From the NCBI RefSeq assembly GCF_001517835.1, contig NZ_LOQG01000036.1, positions 81,942-145,941 of the forward strand: 64,000 nt of DNA, written 5' to 3'. Shown in pieces: positions 1 to 8,475 of the stretch. The DNA comes from Caviibacter abscessus (GTDB taxonomy: Bacteria > Fusobacteriota > Fusobacteriia > Fusobacteriales > Leptotrichiaceae). The notes beneath the pieces were generated by a model. It worked only from the letters and a program-made list of their open reading frames with translations. It had not been told where the DNA came from and made no database searches. The translations under genes and the position numbers were made by a program. How positions within the stretch are numbered: position 1 is the stretch's first letter; each line of letters begins with the position of its first letter.

Positions 1-198
1 TCTAAATCCTTTATCTTTAAATATTCTCATATAATTTGAAAATCCTTTAAATTCAGGAATATTAATACCATTCCAATTAGTAAATGAATAATAAATACCA
101 TATAATAAAGGAATAATTACAACTATAAATAATGCTAACAAAATAGGAGATAAAAATAGCCAAAAAAATAATCTATTTCTCTTTGATGTACTTTTCAT
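1..198 (-). CDS. Sugar ABC transporter permease, MalF-like (partial, N-terminal 66 codons)
   Basis: The reading frame starts at the ATG ending at 198 and runs open off the left edge. The translation begins MKSTSKRNRLFFWLFLSPIL, with a basic start and one long membrane segment, then a YSFTNWNG-type stretch and a FKGFSNYMRIF-like motif typical of the first permease of carbohydrate (CUT1) ABC importers. It lies 66 bp downstream of a family 1 solute-binding lipoprotein gene on the same strand, which fits a binding-protein-then-permease sugar operon. The transported sugar cannot be told from this fragment. Confidence 0.8.
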   Translation of the reverse strand, partial: MKSTSKRNRLFFWLFLSPILLALFIVVIIPLLYGIYYSFTNWNGINIPEFKGFSNYMRIFKDKGFR

Positions 199-264
199 TT
201 TATAAATTTGTGTGATTATTTATAAATTATAAATAATCACACCTCTCCTCCCTAGATATTAATT

Positions 265-1539
265 TTATCTATCTTGTTGCCAACTATCTTTAGCCGTTTG
301 AATAACTTTTTCCCAAGTTGTTTGACCACTTACATATCTTTGAATTTCAGCACCAAGTACATTCATTCCCCAACCTGATGGATAACCCATAAATACCCAG
401 TTAATTGTATTTCCTTCTTTAGAATACTTATATATATCTTTTGCAAGAGGGTCTAATATCTTAGTTTCATCATATCCATTGTATGCAGGTATAAATTTAA
501 ATTCATTTAAAACATATTCTTTTCCTTTTTCAGAAGTATACATCCATTCAAGGAATGCTATAGCTGCTTTTTTAGTTGCTTCATCTTTATTTTTATTTAT
601 AGCCCAATACATAGGAACACCTACAGGTAATTTACCTTCAGCAACACCTTCAACATGTATAGGTATAAATCCTATATTTTTAGCTAATTCTGGATCTATT
701 TGTTCTACTGAATTTAAAATCCAGTTACCTTGTTGTATCATAGCAACTTTACCTGTTGAGAATAATTTTTCAACTTGTTGTGAGTAATCCAAACTTACAG
801 TTGGTTGTACTGAATATTTATTTTGTAGATCTAAAATATTTTTAAATTGGTTCGCATATTTAAATTCAACTGTTTTTGATTCAAATACTTTATTTATATT
901 ACCGTCAAATTCAGGTGATAAGAACACATTTGACAAATGAAGTCCTGTAACCCATGTTTCTTTTGCAGGTAGTGCAAATACCGCTTTAAGACCTAATTCT
1001 GCTTTTTTAGAATCTAATACGTTTACTGCTTCTACTAATTTTGCATAAGTTGTTATTTCTTCCGCTTTAATTCCAGCTTTTTCAAATACTGCTTTATTGT
1101 AAACGAAACCATATCCTTCTTGATTAAAAGGTAAACCATAAACTTTTCCATCAACAGTTACACCATCTAAAGTTTTAGGTAATGCTTGTTTTGCTAGATT
1201 TACATTTGTTAAATCTTCTAATTTACTCATGTAATCACTTACATCTTGAGGTCCACCAACATTAAATATTGTAGGTTCATTTCCAGAAGAAAATCTTGTT
1301 TTTAGAGCCGGACCATAGTCATCTCCGCCACCTACTGTAGTTACATTAATTGTAACATTTGGATTTTCTTTCATATATTCTTTAGCAATTTCTGTAAATT
1401 TATCTTTAAATTCAACTTTAAATTGAAATACATCAATAGTTACTTTTTCATTTGTAGTATTTTCTGTTTTATTCTTACAACCTACCAACAAAAAAAATAG
1501 CATTGACAATAATAGTGATAAGTTAAAAAACTTTCTCAT
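265..1539 (-). CDS. Extracellular sugar-binding lipoprotein (solute-binding protein family 1)
   Basis: This is the binding component of a carbohydrate ABC importer, tethered to the outer face of the inner membrane. It has a hydrophobic signal sequence ending in a lipobox (LLVGC, Cys near residue 21), followed by a family 1 fold: GGGDDYGPALKTRF near the start and W-rich pockets such as NWILNSVEQ and PVGVPMYWAINK further on. About 424 residues is the usual length. Two ATGs are adjacent; GAGGAGG lies 7 nt before the second (1539) and 4 nt before the first (1542), so I chose the second. The permease gene follows. A strong promoter overlapped by a LacI-type operator lies upstream, so expression is probably sugar-controlled. 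Confidence 0.88.
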   Translation of the reverse strand: MRKFFNLSLLLSMLFFLLVGCKNKTENTTNEKVTIDVFQFKVEFKDKFTEIAKEYMKENPNVTINVTTVGGGDDYGPALKTRFSSGNEPTIFNVGGPQDVSDYMSKLEDLTNVNLAKQALPKTLDGVTVDGKVYGLPFNQEGYGFVYNKAVFEKAGIKAEEITTYAKLVEAVNVLDSKKAELGLKAVFALPAKETWVTGLHLSNVFLSPEFDGNINKVFESKTVEFKYANQFKNILDLQNKYSVQPTVSLDYSQQVEKLFSTGKVAMIQQGNWILNSVEQIDPELAKNIGFIPIHVEGVAEGKLPVGVPMYWAINKNKDEATKKAAIAFLEWMYTSEKGKEYVLNEFKFIPAYNGYDETKILDPLAKDIYKYSKEGNTINWVFMGYPSGWGMNVLGAEIQRYVSGQTTWEKVIQTAKDSWQQDR

Positions 1540-1559
1540 CATAAACCCTCCTCATTAAA

Positions 1560-1573
1560 CGCAAACGCTTTCA
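1560..1573 (-). promoter_or_regulatory. cre-like / LacI-family operator
   Basis: On the minus strand the sequence TGAAAGCGTTTGCG matches the Gram-positive cre consensus TGWAARCGYTWNCW at 13 of 14 positions. It lies just downstream of the -10 of the sugar-binding protein promoter, around the expected transcription start, a position suited to repression by CcpA or a local LacI-family regulator. Which protein binds it cannot be told from the window. Confidence 0.7.
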
Positions 1574-1581
1574 TTTATACT

Positions 1582-1609
1582 AGTATATCCCATTTTTTTC
1601 AAAAGTCAA
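1582..1609 (-). promoter_or_regulatory. Sigma-70 promoter of the sugar ABC operon
   Basis: The minus strand carries TTGACT, a 16-bp spacer and TATACT, close to consensus. It reads into the sugar-binding lipoprotein gene and is overlapped downstream by the operator at 1560-1573. Confidence 0.75.
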
Positions 1610-1611
1610 TC

Positions 1612-1640
1612 TTGTTTTTTTATCAATTTAAAGGTAAAAT
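1612..1640 (+). promoter_or_regulatory. Promoter of the EamA-family transporter gene
   Basis: TTGTTT, a 17-bp spacer and TAAAAT are placed about 20 bp before the GGAGGAG ribosome site at 1650-1656. It is divergent from the sugar operon promoter. Confidence 0.55.
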
Positions 1641-1659
1641 ATAGCCATTAGGAGGAGAC

Positions 1660-2553
1660 ATGAACAATCGCACAAAAGGACTAATTTTATCAATTTTCAG
1701 TGCTTCTCTATGGGGAATCGGTGGAAATTTTACACAATATATTTTTGCACATTCTACTTTCACATATATGCCACTTGTTACAATAAGAATGTTTCTAACA
1801 GGTATTATTGTACTATTAATAGGAATTTATTTAGAAGGTTTTGACAAAGCTAAAAAAATGTTACAAGACCGAAACACCAGATTAAAGTTATATATATACT
1901 CAGTTTTTGGCATGATAGGAGTACAAGTGCCTTTTTTTGCAACTATACAATATAGTTCCGCACCATTTGCAACATTAATACAATTTTCAACACCGCTTAT
2001 TATTATGATATACATCAGTTTAAGAACAAAGAAAATGCCTACAAATAATGAAATAGCTTCAACATTGACAATATTAGCAGGTGTTTTCCTTGTAGTTACA
2101 AACGGTAATTTAGAAACTCTTATTGTTGATAAAAAAGCTATACTTTGGGGAATAACAACAGCTTGTGGATTCGCTTTTTATTTATTATATGCAAAAGAAT
2201 TTTTTAGTTGGCCCACTACTTTTACTATGGGATATGGTATGTTATTAGGTAGCATTGAACTTTTTATTTTTTTACCTAACAAAAACATATTTATTCATTT
2301 TACAGATATAAAAGTAATACTTGCATTTTTATTCATGGTTATATTCGGAACAATAATACCTTTTTATTTTTTTGTGGAAAGCATAAGATACATCAGTGCT
2401 AAATTAACCTCAATTTTAAGTGTTGCTGAACCAATAGTTTCACTATTTGTTGCAGTTATTTTTTTCAAAGATGTTTTTGGAATTATCCAATTAATAGGAG
2501 TATTTCTAGTTATCGTTTCAGTATTAATAATAGGATTATTCGCAAAAGAATAA
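1660..2553 (+). CDS. DMT-superfamily transporter with two EamA domains
   Basis: A 297-residue integral membrane protein with about ten hydrophobic segments arranged as two EamA repeats (roughly 5-140 and 155-292). It begins with the family-typical LILSIFSASLWGIGGNF. Members export metabolites or amino acids; the substrate here is unknown. The start is set by GGAGGAG six bases upstream. The next gene, a DAACS symporter, begins 13 bp after the stop with its own GGGGAGG, so the two are co-transcribed and may handle related substrates. Confidence 0.85.
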   Translation: MNNRTKGLILSIFSASLWGIGGNFTQYIFAHSTFTYMPLVTIRMFLTGIIVLLIGIYLEGFDKAKKMLQDRNTRLKLYIYSVFGMIGVQVPFFATIQYSSAPFATLIQFSTPLIIMIYISLRTKKMPTNNEIASTLTILAGVFLVVTNGNLETLIVDKKAILWGITTACGFAFYLLYAKEFFSWPTTFTMGYGMLLGSIELFIFLPNKNIFIHFTDIKVILAFLFMVIFGTIIPFYFFVESIRYISAKLTSILSVAEPIVSLFVAVIFFKDVFGIIQLIGVFLVIVSVLIIGLFAKE

Positions 2554-2566
2554 GGGGAGGTTATAT

Positions 2567-3745
2567 ATGATAAAAAAAATGGGATTAGTTCCAAAACTTA
2601 TTTTATCTATTATTTTAGGTATAATAATAGGACTTTATATGTCACTTGGAATTATTAGAATTTTTAAAACTTTTAGTATTTTTTTTGGAAGTTTTTTATC
2701 TTTTTTCATTCCATTTATGATAATAGGATTTGTTGTAATAGGGATTGCAAGACTTACTAATGGTGCAGGTAAACTTTTAGGAATTACTGCCGGCATCGCT
2801 TACATTTCAACGATAATTGCAGGAACATGTTCATATATATTTGCATCACTTTTTTATAAAAATTTAATAAAAGGACTAAGTGAAAAAATTGGTATTCACT
2901 CAAAAATAGTTAATCCATATTTTTCAATACCTTTAAAACCTGTCCTTGATGTTACCGCAGCAATAATATTTGCCTTTATGATAGGTATTACTATAAGTTA
3001 CCTAAAAAAGGAAAATAAAGGAAATTATACTTTTCATTTTTTTGAAGAATTTGAAATGATTGTTACTAAAATTTTGTCAAACTTTGTCATTCCGTTATTA
3101 CCTATACATATTTTAGGAATATTTTCTGAATTATCGTATTCAGGACAAGTTTTTTCAATAATAAAAATATTTGTAAAAATTTATTTGTGTATATTTGCTA
3201 TACACTATGCATATATGCTTTTTATGTTTTCAATTGCAGGTATATTTACTAAGAAAAATCCATTTACATACATTAAAAATCAATTACCTGCTTATTTCAC
3301 AGCTGTAGGTACACAGTCTTCTGCGGCTACAATACCTATAAATGTAAAATGTGGTTTAAAAAATGGCACTTCTGAAGAAATAGTTGATTTCGTTATACCA
3401 TTATGTGCTACTATACACTTATCAGGTAGCATGATTACTTTAACAAGTTGTATTATGGGTATTTTAATTATGAATAATATGCCACATTCATTTTCTGTGA
3501 TATTTCCATTTATTTGTATGTTAGCAATAGCTATGGTTGCTGCACCAGGAGCACCCGGAGGAGCTGTAATGAGTTCTTTACCTTTCTTATTTATGGTAGG
3601 TATCGATTCTCAAGGTGCATTAGCTTCTTTATTAATTGCACTATATATAACACAAGATAGTTTTGGCACAGCTATAAATGTTTCAGGAGATAATGCTATT
3701 GCAATTTATGTAGATACTTATTACAAAAAATATATAAAATCATGA
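2567..3745 (+). CDS. Dicarboxylate/amino-acid:cation symporter (DAACS family)
   Basis: A 392-residue sodium- or proton-coupled symporter. Hallmarks are the serine-rich hairpin TQSSAATIP at about residues 249-257, the second hairpin APGAPGGAVMSS at about 328-340, and QDSFGTAINVSGDNA near 365-378, which corresponds to the substrate/sodium site of GltPh-type proteins (canonical NVTGD). The length is slightly short for the family but complete. Likely substrates are serine/threonine, glutamate/aspartate or dicarboxylates; the sequence alone does not separate these. It is the second gene of the transporter pair and is followed at once by a bidirectional terminator. Confidence 0.88.
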   Translation: MIKKMGLVPKLILSIILGIIIGLYMSLGIIRIFKTFSIFFGSFLSFFIPFMIIGFVVIGIARLTNGAGKLLGITAGIAYISTIIAGTCSYIFASLFYKNLIKGLSEKIGIHSKIVNPYFSIPLKPVLDVTAAIIFAFMIGITISYLKKENKGNYTFHFFEEFEMIVTKILSNFVIPLLPIHILGIFSELSYSGQVFSIIKIFVKIYLCIFAIHYAYMLFMFSIAGIFTKKNPFTYIKNQLPAYFTAVGTQSSAATIPINVKCGLKNGTSEEIVDFVIPLCATIHLSGSMITLTSCIMGILIMNNMPHSFSVIFPFICMLAIAMVAAPGAPGGAVMSSLPFLFMVGIDSQGALASLLIALYITQDSFGTAINVSGDNAIAIYVDTYYKKYIKS

Positions 3746-3775
3746 AAAAAAAGCCTGTTTTTGCAGGCTTTTATT
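3746..3775. terminator. Bidirectional rho-independent terminator
   Basis: AAGCCTG (3751-3757) pairs with CAGGCTT (3764-3770), with an A-run before and a T-run after. It sits between two convergent genes, the symporter (+) and the adhesin (-), and can serve both. Confidence 0.8.
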
Positions 3776-5960
3776 TAATTATTATTTCAACTCTTCTATT
3801 TGAAGCTAAATTTTTATTCACTTTATTATTATATCCAAAACTTGATACTTTTCTTATATTTTGCGGATTTTTAAGTCCTAATTTAATCATTAAATCAACA
3901 ATTTTATTTGCTCTTTTAAGTCCTAAATCAAGATTATACTTTTCATTTGCATTTGTATCAGTATGTCCTGTTATATCTATTATTCTATCTGAATATTTTT
4001 CATTTATTTCTTTTATAATTGCTTTTAATTTTTCTATTTGTGTATTTTTAGGAACATATTTATCATTAGTAAATTGATCTATTACATATAGCTTTTCTTC
4101 AAATTTACTTGTTTTAATACTTTTAATTTCTTCTCTTAATTCATTTATTTCATTTTTTAATTTATTAAATTCTTCTCTATCAGCCATTACATAAGATTGA
4201 TTTGATGAAATAGCAGGTTTTGCTAAGTTTCCAAAATTTGCATTTATTCCGGCTCCAACTACAAAATCTTTTCTAGTATCTATTCCTGCACTTAGCTTAT
4301 ATACTATTCTTCTACTTGGCTCAGTTCCACTTATTCCTAGTGCAAAACCACCTTGTTTATTATAATAAGCAGCTCCAAATCCTATAGAAACTAATCTACC
4401 TTCTCCTACTTGAGGTATATTTGCCATTGCAGATGCTGTTGCAATTCCTCCACTTAAATCTTTTCTTAGCTCTTTTATTTGATAAAAGTTAACGGCATCT
4501 GTATCTTCTGTACCTGCTACTACATTTGTAATTTTTTGATTATTTGCATTTAATCCCGTATCCCCTATATATTTTTTTCCATTATAACTAACACCATTAT
4601 TATCAATAGTTGTATTTCCTGTTTTTACACTGTCAAACTCAGGTTTTTCAGACATTTGAATTTTTAATACATTTGATTCTATTTTTGTTTTTATATTTTT
4701 AGAACTTGCGTTGTTTCCACTATAGTCACCTTTTATTGTAAATGTATCTCCTAAGGCTACAGTATGTTCAATACCTTCATTAGCTGCAAATTTTAATCCC
4801 TTTTCTGCTAAGTTTTTTAATTGTCCTTCTGTTGCAGCTCTACTTTCATCTACATTACTTTTATCCCAAGTTGTATTTTTAAGTCCTGTTATTTCAGCTT
4901 TTACACCGTCAACTTTGACTTTTCCAACTTGTACATTTCCTTCCTGACCATTTAATTTTACTTGTTTTTCAGTATCTGAACCTAATGTTATTGTATCTTT
5001 AAGTTTTACTTTTATCTCACTATCTGTAACTTCAGTTTCTGTATTTTTATCATCTCCTGAAATAGTTAAAGACTTATTATTATTAATTGTCCCTTTCATA
5101 TTTTTCATATACTCATATACAGTTTTACCTGTTACAAAATCTGTATTATTTTCTTCAATATTTCCATTACCTAATGTCTTTTTCCAATTTTCTTTGCTAA
5201 AACCAGTTGCTTTTTCAGGATCATTTGCTAATTTATGTAATTGAGAACCTGTTACAGCATCGTGCGAACCGTCTTTTATTTCCCCGTCTTTAAGATTAAC
5301 TAATTTTCTTTCAGAACCTGATTTACCAATTGATAACGCATTTGTAACTGCTTCTGATTCCTTACCTAATACAATCGCATCTTTTACACCTGTATTGGCT
5401 ATAATTTTTTCACCAAAAGCATAAATATCGTGTCCTGAATTGCTATCATTTCCTTCATTTATTTTATGATTATTACCAATAATATATGAATTACTACCAT
5501 TTAATATATTATTAATACCCATAACTCCAGAATAATTACCTTTTATCTTATTACTTTTACCAAATGCACTATTATCATGCCCTTCTATTTTATTAGCTTC
5601 TCCAAATACATAATTATTATTGCATTTTTCACCTATTTTATTTATATCTTTACATTCTCTATTTTCTTCATTTACTTTATTATTATTACCTATTGTATAA
5701 GAATTTCCTGCGTATAATACGTTATTTAATCCAACCGCTCCTGAATATGGTCCATATATTATATTTCCTTTTCCAAAAGCACTACTTGCTTGTCCATTAA
5801 TTTTATTATTTTCTCCAAAAACCTGTACTTCAGTATCACGAGCAGTCATACTGGAATTTTTCTCTATTCTATTACTGGTTCCCTGATTTGTTTCTGCATA
5901 AACTAAAGATGACGCAAATAAAAGTATTGCTACTTTTTTAAAGTTAAGATTTTTAAACAT
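3771..5960 (-). CDS. Trimeric autotransporter adhesin (YadA-like) with C-terminal OmpA peptidoglycan-binding domain
   Basis: A surface adhesin of 729 residues. Domains: signal peptide 1-22 (cut after VYA); a YadA-type head with two tandem copies of a FGE-NKI...SAFGK...YSG-MG-NN...IGNN-K-NE unit; neck motifs (AVTGSQLHKL, ATEGQLKNL); a stalk; and the four-stranded membrane anchor at about 492-578 (LSGGIATASAMANIPQ ... GAGINANFGN). Unusually, the chain continues past the anchor through a coiled coil (about 585-619) into an OmpA-like domain (620-729) with GHTDTNANEKYN and NRRVEI, which should bind peptidoglycan in the periplasm. The open frame extends back to a TTG at 5978, but the ATG at 5960 follows AAAGGG by nine bases and starts directly at the signal peptide. 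A Cys pair (CKDINKIGEKC) separates the two head repeats. Confidence 0.88.
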   Translation of the reverse strand: MFKNLNFKKVAILLFASSLVYAETNQGTSNRIEKNSSMTARDTEVQVFGENNKINGQASSAFGKGNIIYGPYSGAVGLNNVLYAGNSYTIGNNNKVNEENRECKDINKIGEKCNNNYVFGEANKIEGHDNSAFGKSNKIKGNYSGVMGINNILNGSNSYIIGNNHKINEGNDSNSGHDIYAFGEKIIANTGVKDAIVLGKESEAVTNALSIGKSGSERKLVNLKDGEIKDGSHDAVTGSQLHKLANDPEKATGFSKENWKKTLGNGNIEENNTDFVTGKTVYEYMKNMKGTINNNKSLTISGDDKNTETEVTDSEIKVKLKDTITLGSDTEKQVKLNGQEGNVQVGKVKVDGVKAEITGLKNTTWDKSNVDESRAATEGQLKNLAEKGLKFAANEGIEHTVALGDTFTIKGDYSGNNASSKNIKTKIESNVLKIQMSEKPEFDSVKTGNTTIDNNGVSYNGKKYIGDTGLNANNQKITNVVAGTEDTDAVNFYQIKELRKDLSGGIATASAMANIPQVGEGRLVSIGFGAAYYNKQGGFALGISGTEPSRRIVYKLSAGIDTRKDFVVGAGINANFGNLAKPAISSNQSYVMADREEFNKLKNEINELREEIKSIKTSKFEEKLYVIDQFTNDKYVPKNTQIEKLKAIIKEINEKYSDRIIDITGHTDTNANEKYNLDLGLKRANKIVDLMIKLGLKNPQNIRKVSSFGYNNKVNKNLASNRRVEIIIK

Positions 5961-6166
5961 CTCTACACGCCCTTTCAATTCTTATATATTTAAATTTTTA
6001 TTTTATTAAATCGTTTTCATAGCAAATATTTATACGAGTTTACCTTAATAAAATTAAAAGGCGAATTTTACATGTTTTTCTATTTACATATTATTTAACT
6101 GAAAATATAATATTGATTTATACTACATAAATTACAAATAAATATATGATTTACTATTAATTTAAC

Positions 6167-6191
6167 TAAAAAAAATGGGGATAACCCCATT
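6167..6191 (-). terminator. Terminator of the met operon
   Basis: On the minus strand AATGGGG and CCCCATT form a hairpin just after the metQ stop codon, followed by a run of seven T. Confidence 0.8.
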
Positions 6192-6192
6192 C

Positions 6193-6975
6193 TTAAAATA
6201 CCGGATAACCTTCATTTGAATATTTTTCTTTTAAAAACTCTTTAACTGCTTCTGAAGCCATTGCTTTTTCAATATCTTTTATTTTTTTACTGTTTTTGTT
6301 ATCATTTCTTGCTGCTAGTATTATTGCATATTTATTATTGTTAGATTTTTCTAAAAATAGTGCATCTTTAGGAGAAACTCCTATTTTTAACATATGCGAA
6401 GGCCAGTTAAATACTAAATCTGCTTCTTGATATGCTTGAACAAGTGCAGGAATTTTAATTTCTAAAAATTCAAAATTCTTAACTGAACTTTCTATATCTG
6501 AAACTTTGTAAAGTCCATCTTTTTCTTTTAAACTTATTAGTTTTTCCTCTGCCAGTATTCTTAACGCCCTATCTTGATTAGTCGGATCACTTGGTATTGC
6601 TATCTTAGCTTTTTCTGGTAATTCATTTACTGCCTTATATTTTTTTGAATAAAATCCAACATATACGTCATATATTGCTTTTATCTTAACAAGATTTCCA
6701 TTATTTTTAGCATTAAATATATTCATAAACGGTTCATGTTGATGAAAGTTTGCATCAAATTCTTTTGCATTAAGACCTACATTGGCTGTAACATAATCAG
6801 TTAAAACTTTTATTTCTACCTTATATCCTTTCTTTTCTAAATCTTTAGAAGCAATTTTTACTATTTCTTCCATAGGATAAACAGAAGTTGCTATTTTTAT
6901 TGTTTTATCATTTTCTATTGTACAAGAAATAAATAATAATGCTGAAAATAGTAATGTCATTATTTTTTTAATCAC
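6193..6975 (-). CDS. metQ: Methionine-binding lipoprotein MetQ/NlpA family
   Basis: The binding component of the D/L-methionine ABC importer. It has a signal sequence with lipobox LFISC (Cys near residue 18), then IKIATSVYPMEEIVK, FDANFHQHEPFMN and IPSDPTNQDRALRIL, all NlpA/MetQ family signatures. About 260 residues is normal. The start is a GTG at 6975, seven bases after AGGAGAG and overlapping the metI stop, so the two are translationally coupled. It is the last gene of the metN-metI-metQ operon and is followed by a terminator. Methionine is the best-supported substrate; some NlpA proteins bind related compounds. Confidence 0.9.
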   Translation of the reverse strand: MIKKIMTLLFSALLFISCTIENDKTIKIATSVYPMEEIVKIASKDLEKKGYKVEIKVLTDYVTANVGLNAKEFDANFHQHEPFMNIFNAKNNGNLVKIKAIYDVYVGFYSKKYKAVNELPEKAKIAIPSDPTNQDRALRILAEEKLISLKEKDGLYKVSDIESSVKNFEFLEIKIPALVQAYQEADLVFNWPSHMLKIGVSPKDALFLEKSNNNKYAIILAARNDNKNSKKIKDIEKAMASEAVKEFLKEKYSNEGYPVF

Positions 6976-7622
6976 AAAATATCTCTCCTTTTTTTATCTA
7001 ATTTTTTTGAAATTTTATTTCCTAATGTTTGAATAAAAAATACTAGTATTATAATTATGATAACGATTTTATATAAAAGAGCAAAATCATATTCATAATA
7101 ACCATGTCTTATTGCATAATCACCTATACCGCCACCTCCAACTATTCCCATAACAGTTGAATATGAAATAAAACTTATAATAGATGATGTAAGTCCTCTA
7201 ATTAAACTACTTCTTGATTCTACTAATAAAAAGTGCCATACTATTTGAAATGTTGTAGCTTTCATTGAAAGCGCGGCATCTATTACACCTATATCAATAT
7301 CATGAAATGATTGCTCAACAAAACGTGCAAAAAGTGCTACTGCTATAAAGCAAATAGGAAAACTTGCAGGAATAAGCCCAAAAGATGTACCAAATATTTT
7401 TCTTGTAACAGGTATTAACACTACAACAAATATCAAAAATGGAAAACTTCGTACAATATTTATATATATATTGGCTGGGACATATAAATACATGTTTTCT
7501 CTTATTGCTCCTTTATTTGTTAAAAATAAAGTTGCTCCTAGCGGTATACCTATAAAAATTGCACAAATAGTAGGGATTAATACCATAATAAAAGTTTCAA
7601 AAAGTGCTTTTAAAATTTCCAT
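6972..7622 (-). CDS. metI: Methionine ABC transporter permease
   Basis: A 216-residue permease with about five to six membrane segments and the MetI EAA-type loop DIGVIDAALSMKATTFQIVW, followed by SSIISFISYSTVMGIVGGGGIGDYAIRHGY, which is characteristic of MetI. It lies between metN (1-nt overlap) and metQ (4-nt overlap). It forms the membrane channel of the methionine importer. Confidence 0.92.
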   Translation of the reverse strand: MEILKALFETFIMVLIPTICAIFIGIPLGATLFLTNKGAIRENMYLYVPANIYINIVRSFPFLIFVVVLIPVTRKIFGTSFGLIPASFPICFIAVALFARFVEQSFHDIDIGVIDAALSMKATTFQIVWHFLLVESRSSLIRGLTSSIISFISYSTVMGIVGGGGIGDYAIRHGYYEYDFALLYKIVIIIIILVFFIQTLGNKISKKLDKKRRDIL

Positions 7623-8290
7623 TATCTTAAATACTCCTTTGCATACTCAGTGTATGATTTTTGATAATTTAAATTACTAGACTTTCCAACTTTAATTACA
7701 TCTAAAATTTTACCATTATCTATAATAGCTGCTCTACTGCAAATGTTTTTAACAACTTCCAATTCATGCGTTACAATTACAACAGTAGTTGAATATTTTT
7801 TATTTATTTCATTTATCAAATTTAATATTTCATATTTTGTTGTACTGTCTAATGCACTTGTTATCTCATCACAAAGTAATATATCTGGTTTTGTGACTAA
7901 TGCTCTTGCAAGTGCAACTCTTTGTTTTTGACCGCCTGATAAATTAGCAATATATTCATTTTCTTTATCTAAAAGTCCTACAAATGATAAATATTTTTTT
8001 ATTTTGCTATCAATCACCTTATTTTGTAACAATAGCGGCAAAGCTACATTTTCATAAACTGTTTTATTATAAAGTAAGTTATATTCTTGAAAGACATATG
8101 ATATTTTGTCTTTTTTCATTTGAATATCACCTTTATCAGGTATTATAAGCCCTTGTATAATTTTTAAAATCGTAGATTTCCCGCTACCTGATTTACCGAT
8201 AATGCCAAAAATTTCACCCTCATTAATTGATAGGTCTACATTCAGTTTAAAATTATCATAGTTTTTATTTATATTTTTTAAATTAATCAT
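7622..8290 (-). CDS. metN: Methionine ABC transporter ATPase, lacking the regulatory NIL/ACT domain
   Basis: ATP-binding subunit with Walker A GKSGSGKST (residues 32-40), Q-loop YVFQEYNLL, signature LSGGQKQRVALARAL and Walker B ILLCDEITSALD, the last having the MetN-type CDEITSALD sequence. It is only 222 residues. Classical MetN proteins are about 340 and carry a C-terminal NIL/ACT-like domain that binds methionine and inhibits transport; here the chain stops soon after the nucleotide-binding domain. The gene overlaps metI by one base, so the short form is not obviously a truncation by frameshift. Trans-inhibition by methionine is probably absent. Confidence 0.9.
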   Translation of the reverse strand: MINLKNINKNYDNFKLNVDLSINEGEIFGIIGKSGSGKSTILKIIQGLIIPDKGDIQMKKDKISYVFQEYNLLYNKTVYENVALPLLLQNKVIDSKIKKYLSFVGLLDKENEYIANLSGGQKQRVALARALVTKPDILLCDEITSALDSTTKYEILNLINEINKKYSTTVVIVTHELEVVKNICSRAAIIDNGKILDVIKVGKSSNLNYQKSYTEYAKEYLR

Positions 8291-8307
8291 ATTATCACCT
8301 TTTTTTA

Positions 8308-8336
8308 ATTTTATTCCCCTTTTATTTATCAGTCAA
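8308..8336 (-). promoter_or_regulatory. Promoter of metN-metI-metQ
   Basis: The minus strand shows TTGACT, a 17-bp spacer and TAAAAT, with AGGTGAT as ribosome site before the metN ATG. The leader would be only about ten bases, which leaves no room for an S-box or other methionine riboswitch downstream of this promoter. Confidence 0.65.
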
Positions 8337-8445
8337 TCATGCAAAACTTAAAACTGCCTAAATACAGGCTTTAAAAAATAAAGTTAATAAAATAACAAGG
8401 ATTAACAGTATAAAGTTTCATTATATGAAAATAATTATTACTGTA

Positions 8446-8472
8446 AATAAAAAAACCTGAATCATCAGGTTT
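8446..8472 (-). terminator. Terminator of the pot operon
   Basis: AAACCTGA (8453-8460) pairs with TCAGGTTT (8465-8472) around a 4-nt loop. On the minus strand it is followed by TTTTATTT. It lies four bases after the potC stop and may mark the end of the whole sepF-to-potC block. Confidence 0.82.
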
Positions 8473-8475
8473 AGT

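Noticed and set aside
8291..8445. Possible SAM riboswitch upstream of metN
   Set aside because: A small GCCT/AGGC stem exists, but S-box consensus elements are missing and the likely promoter lies downstream of it.
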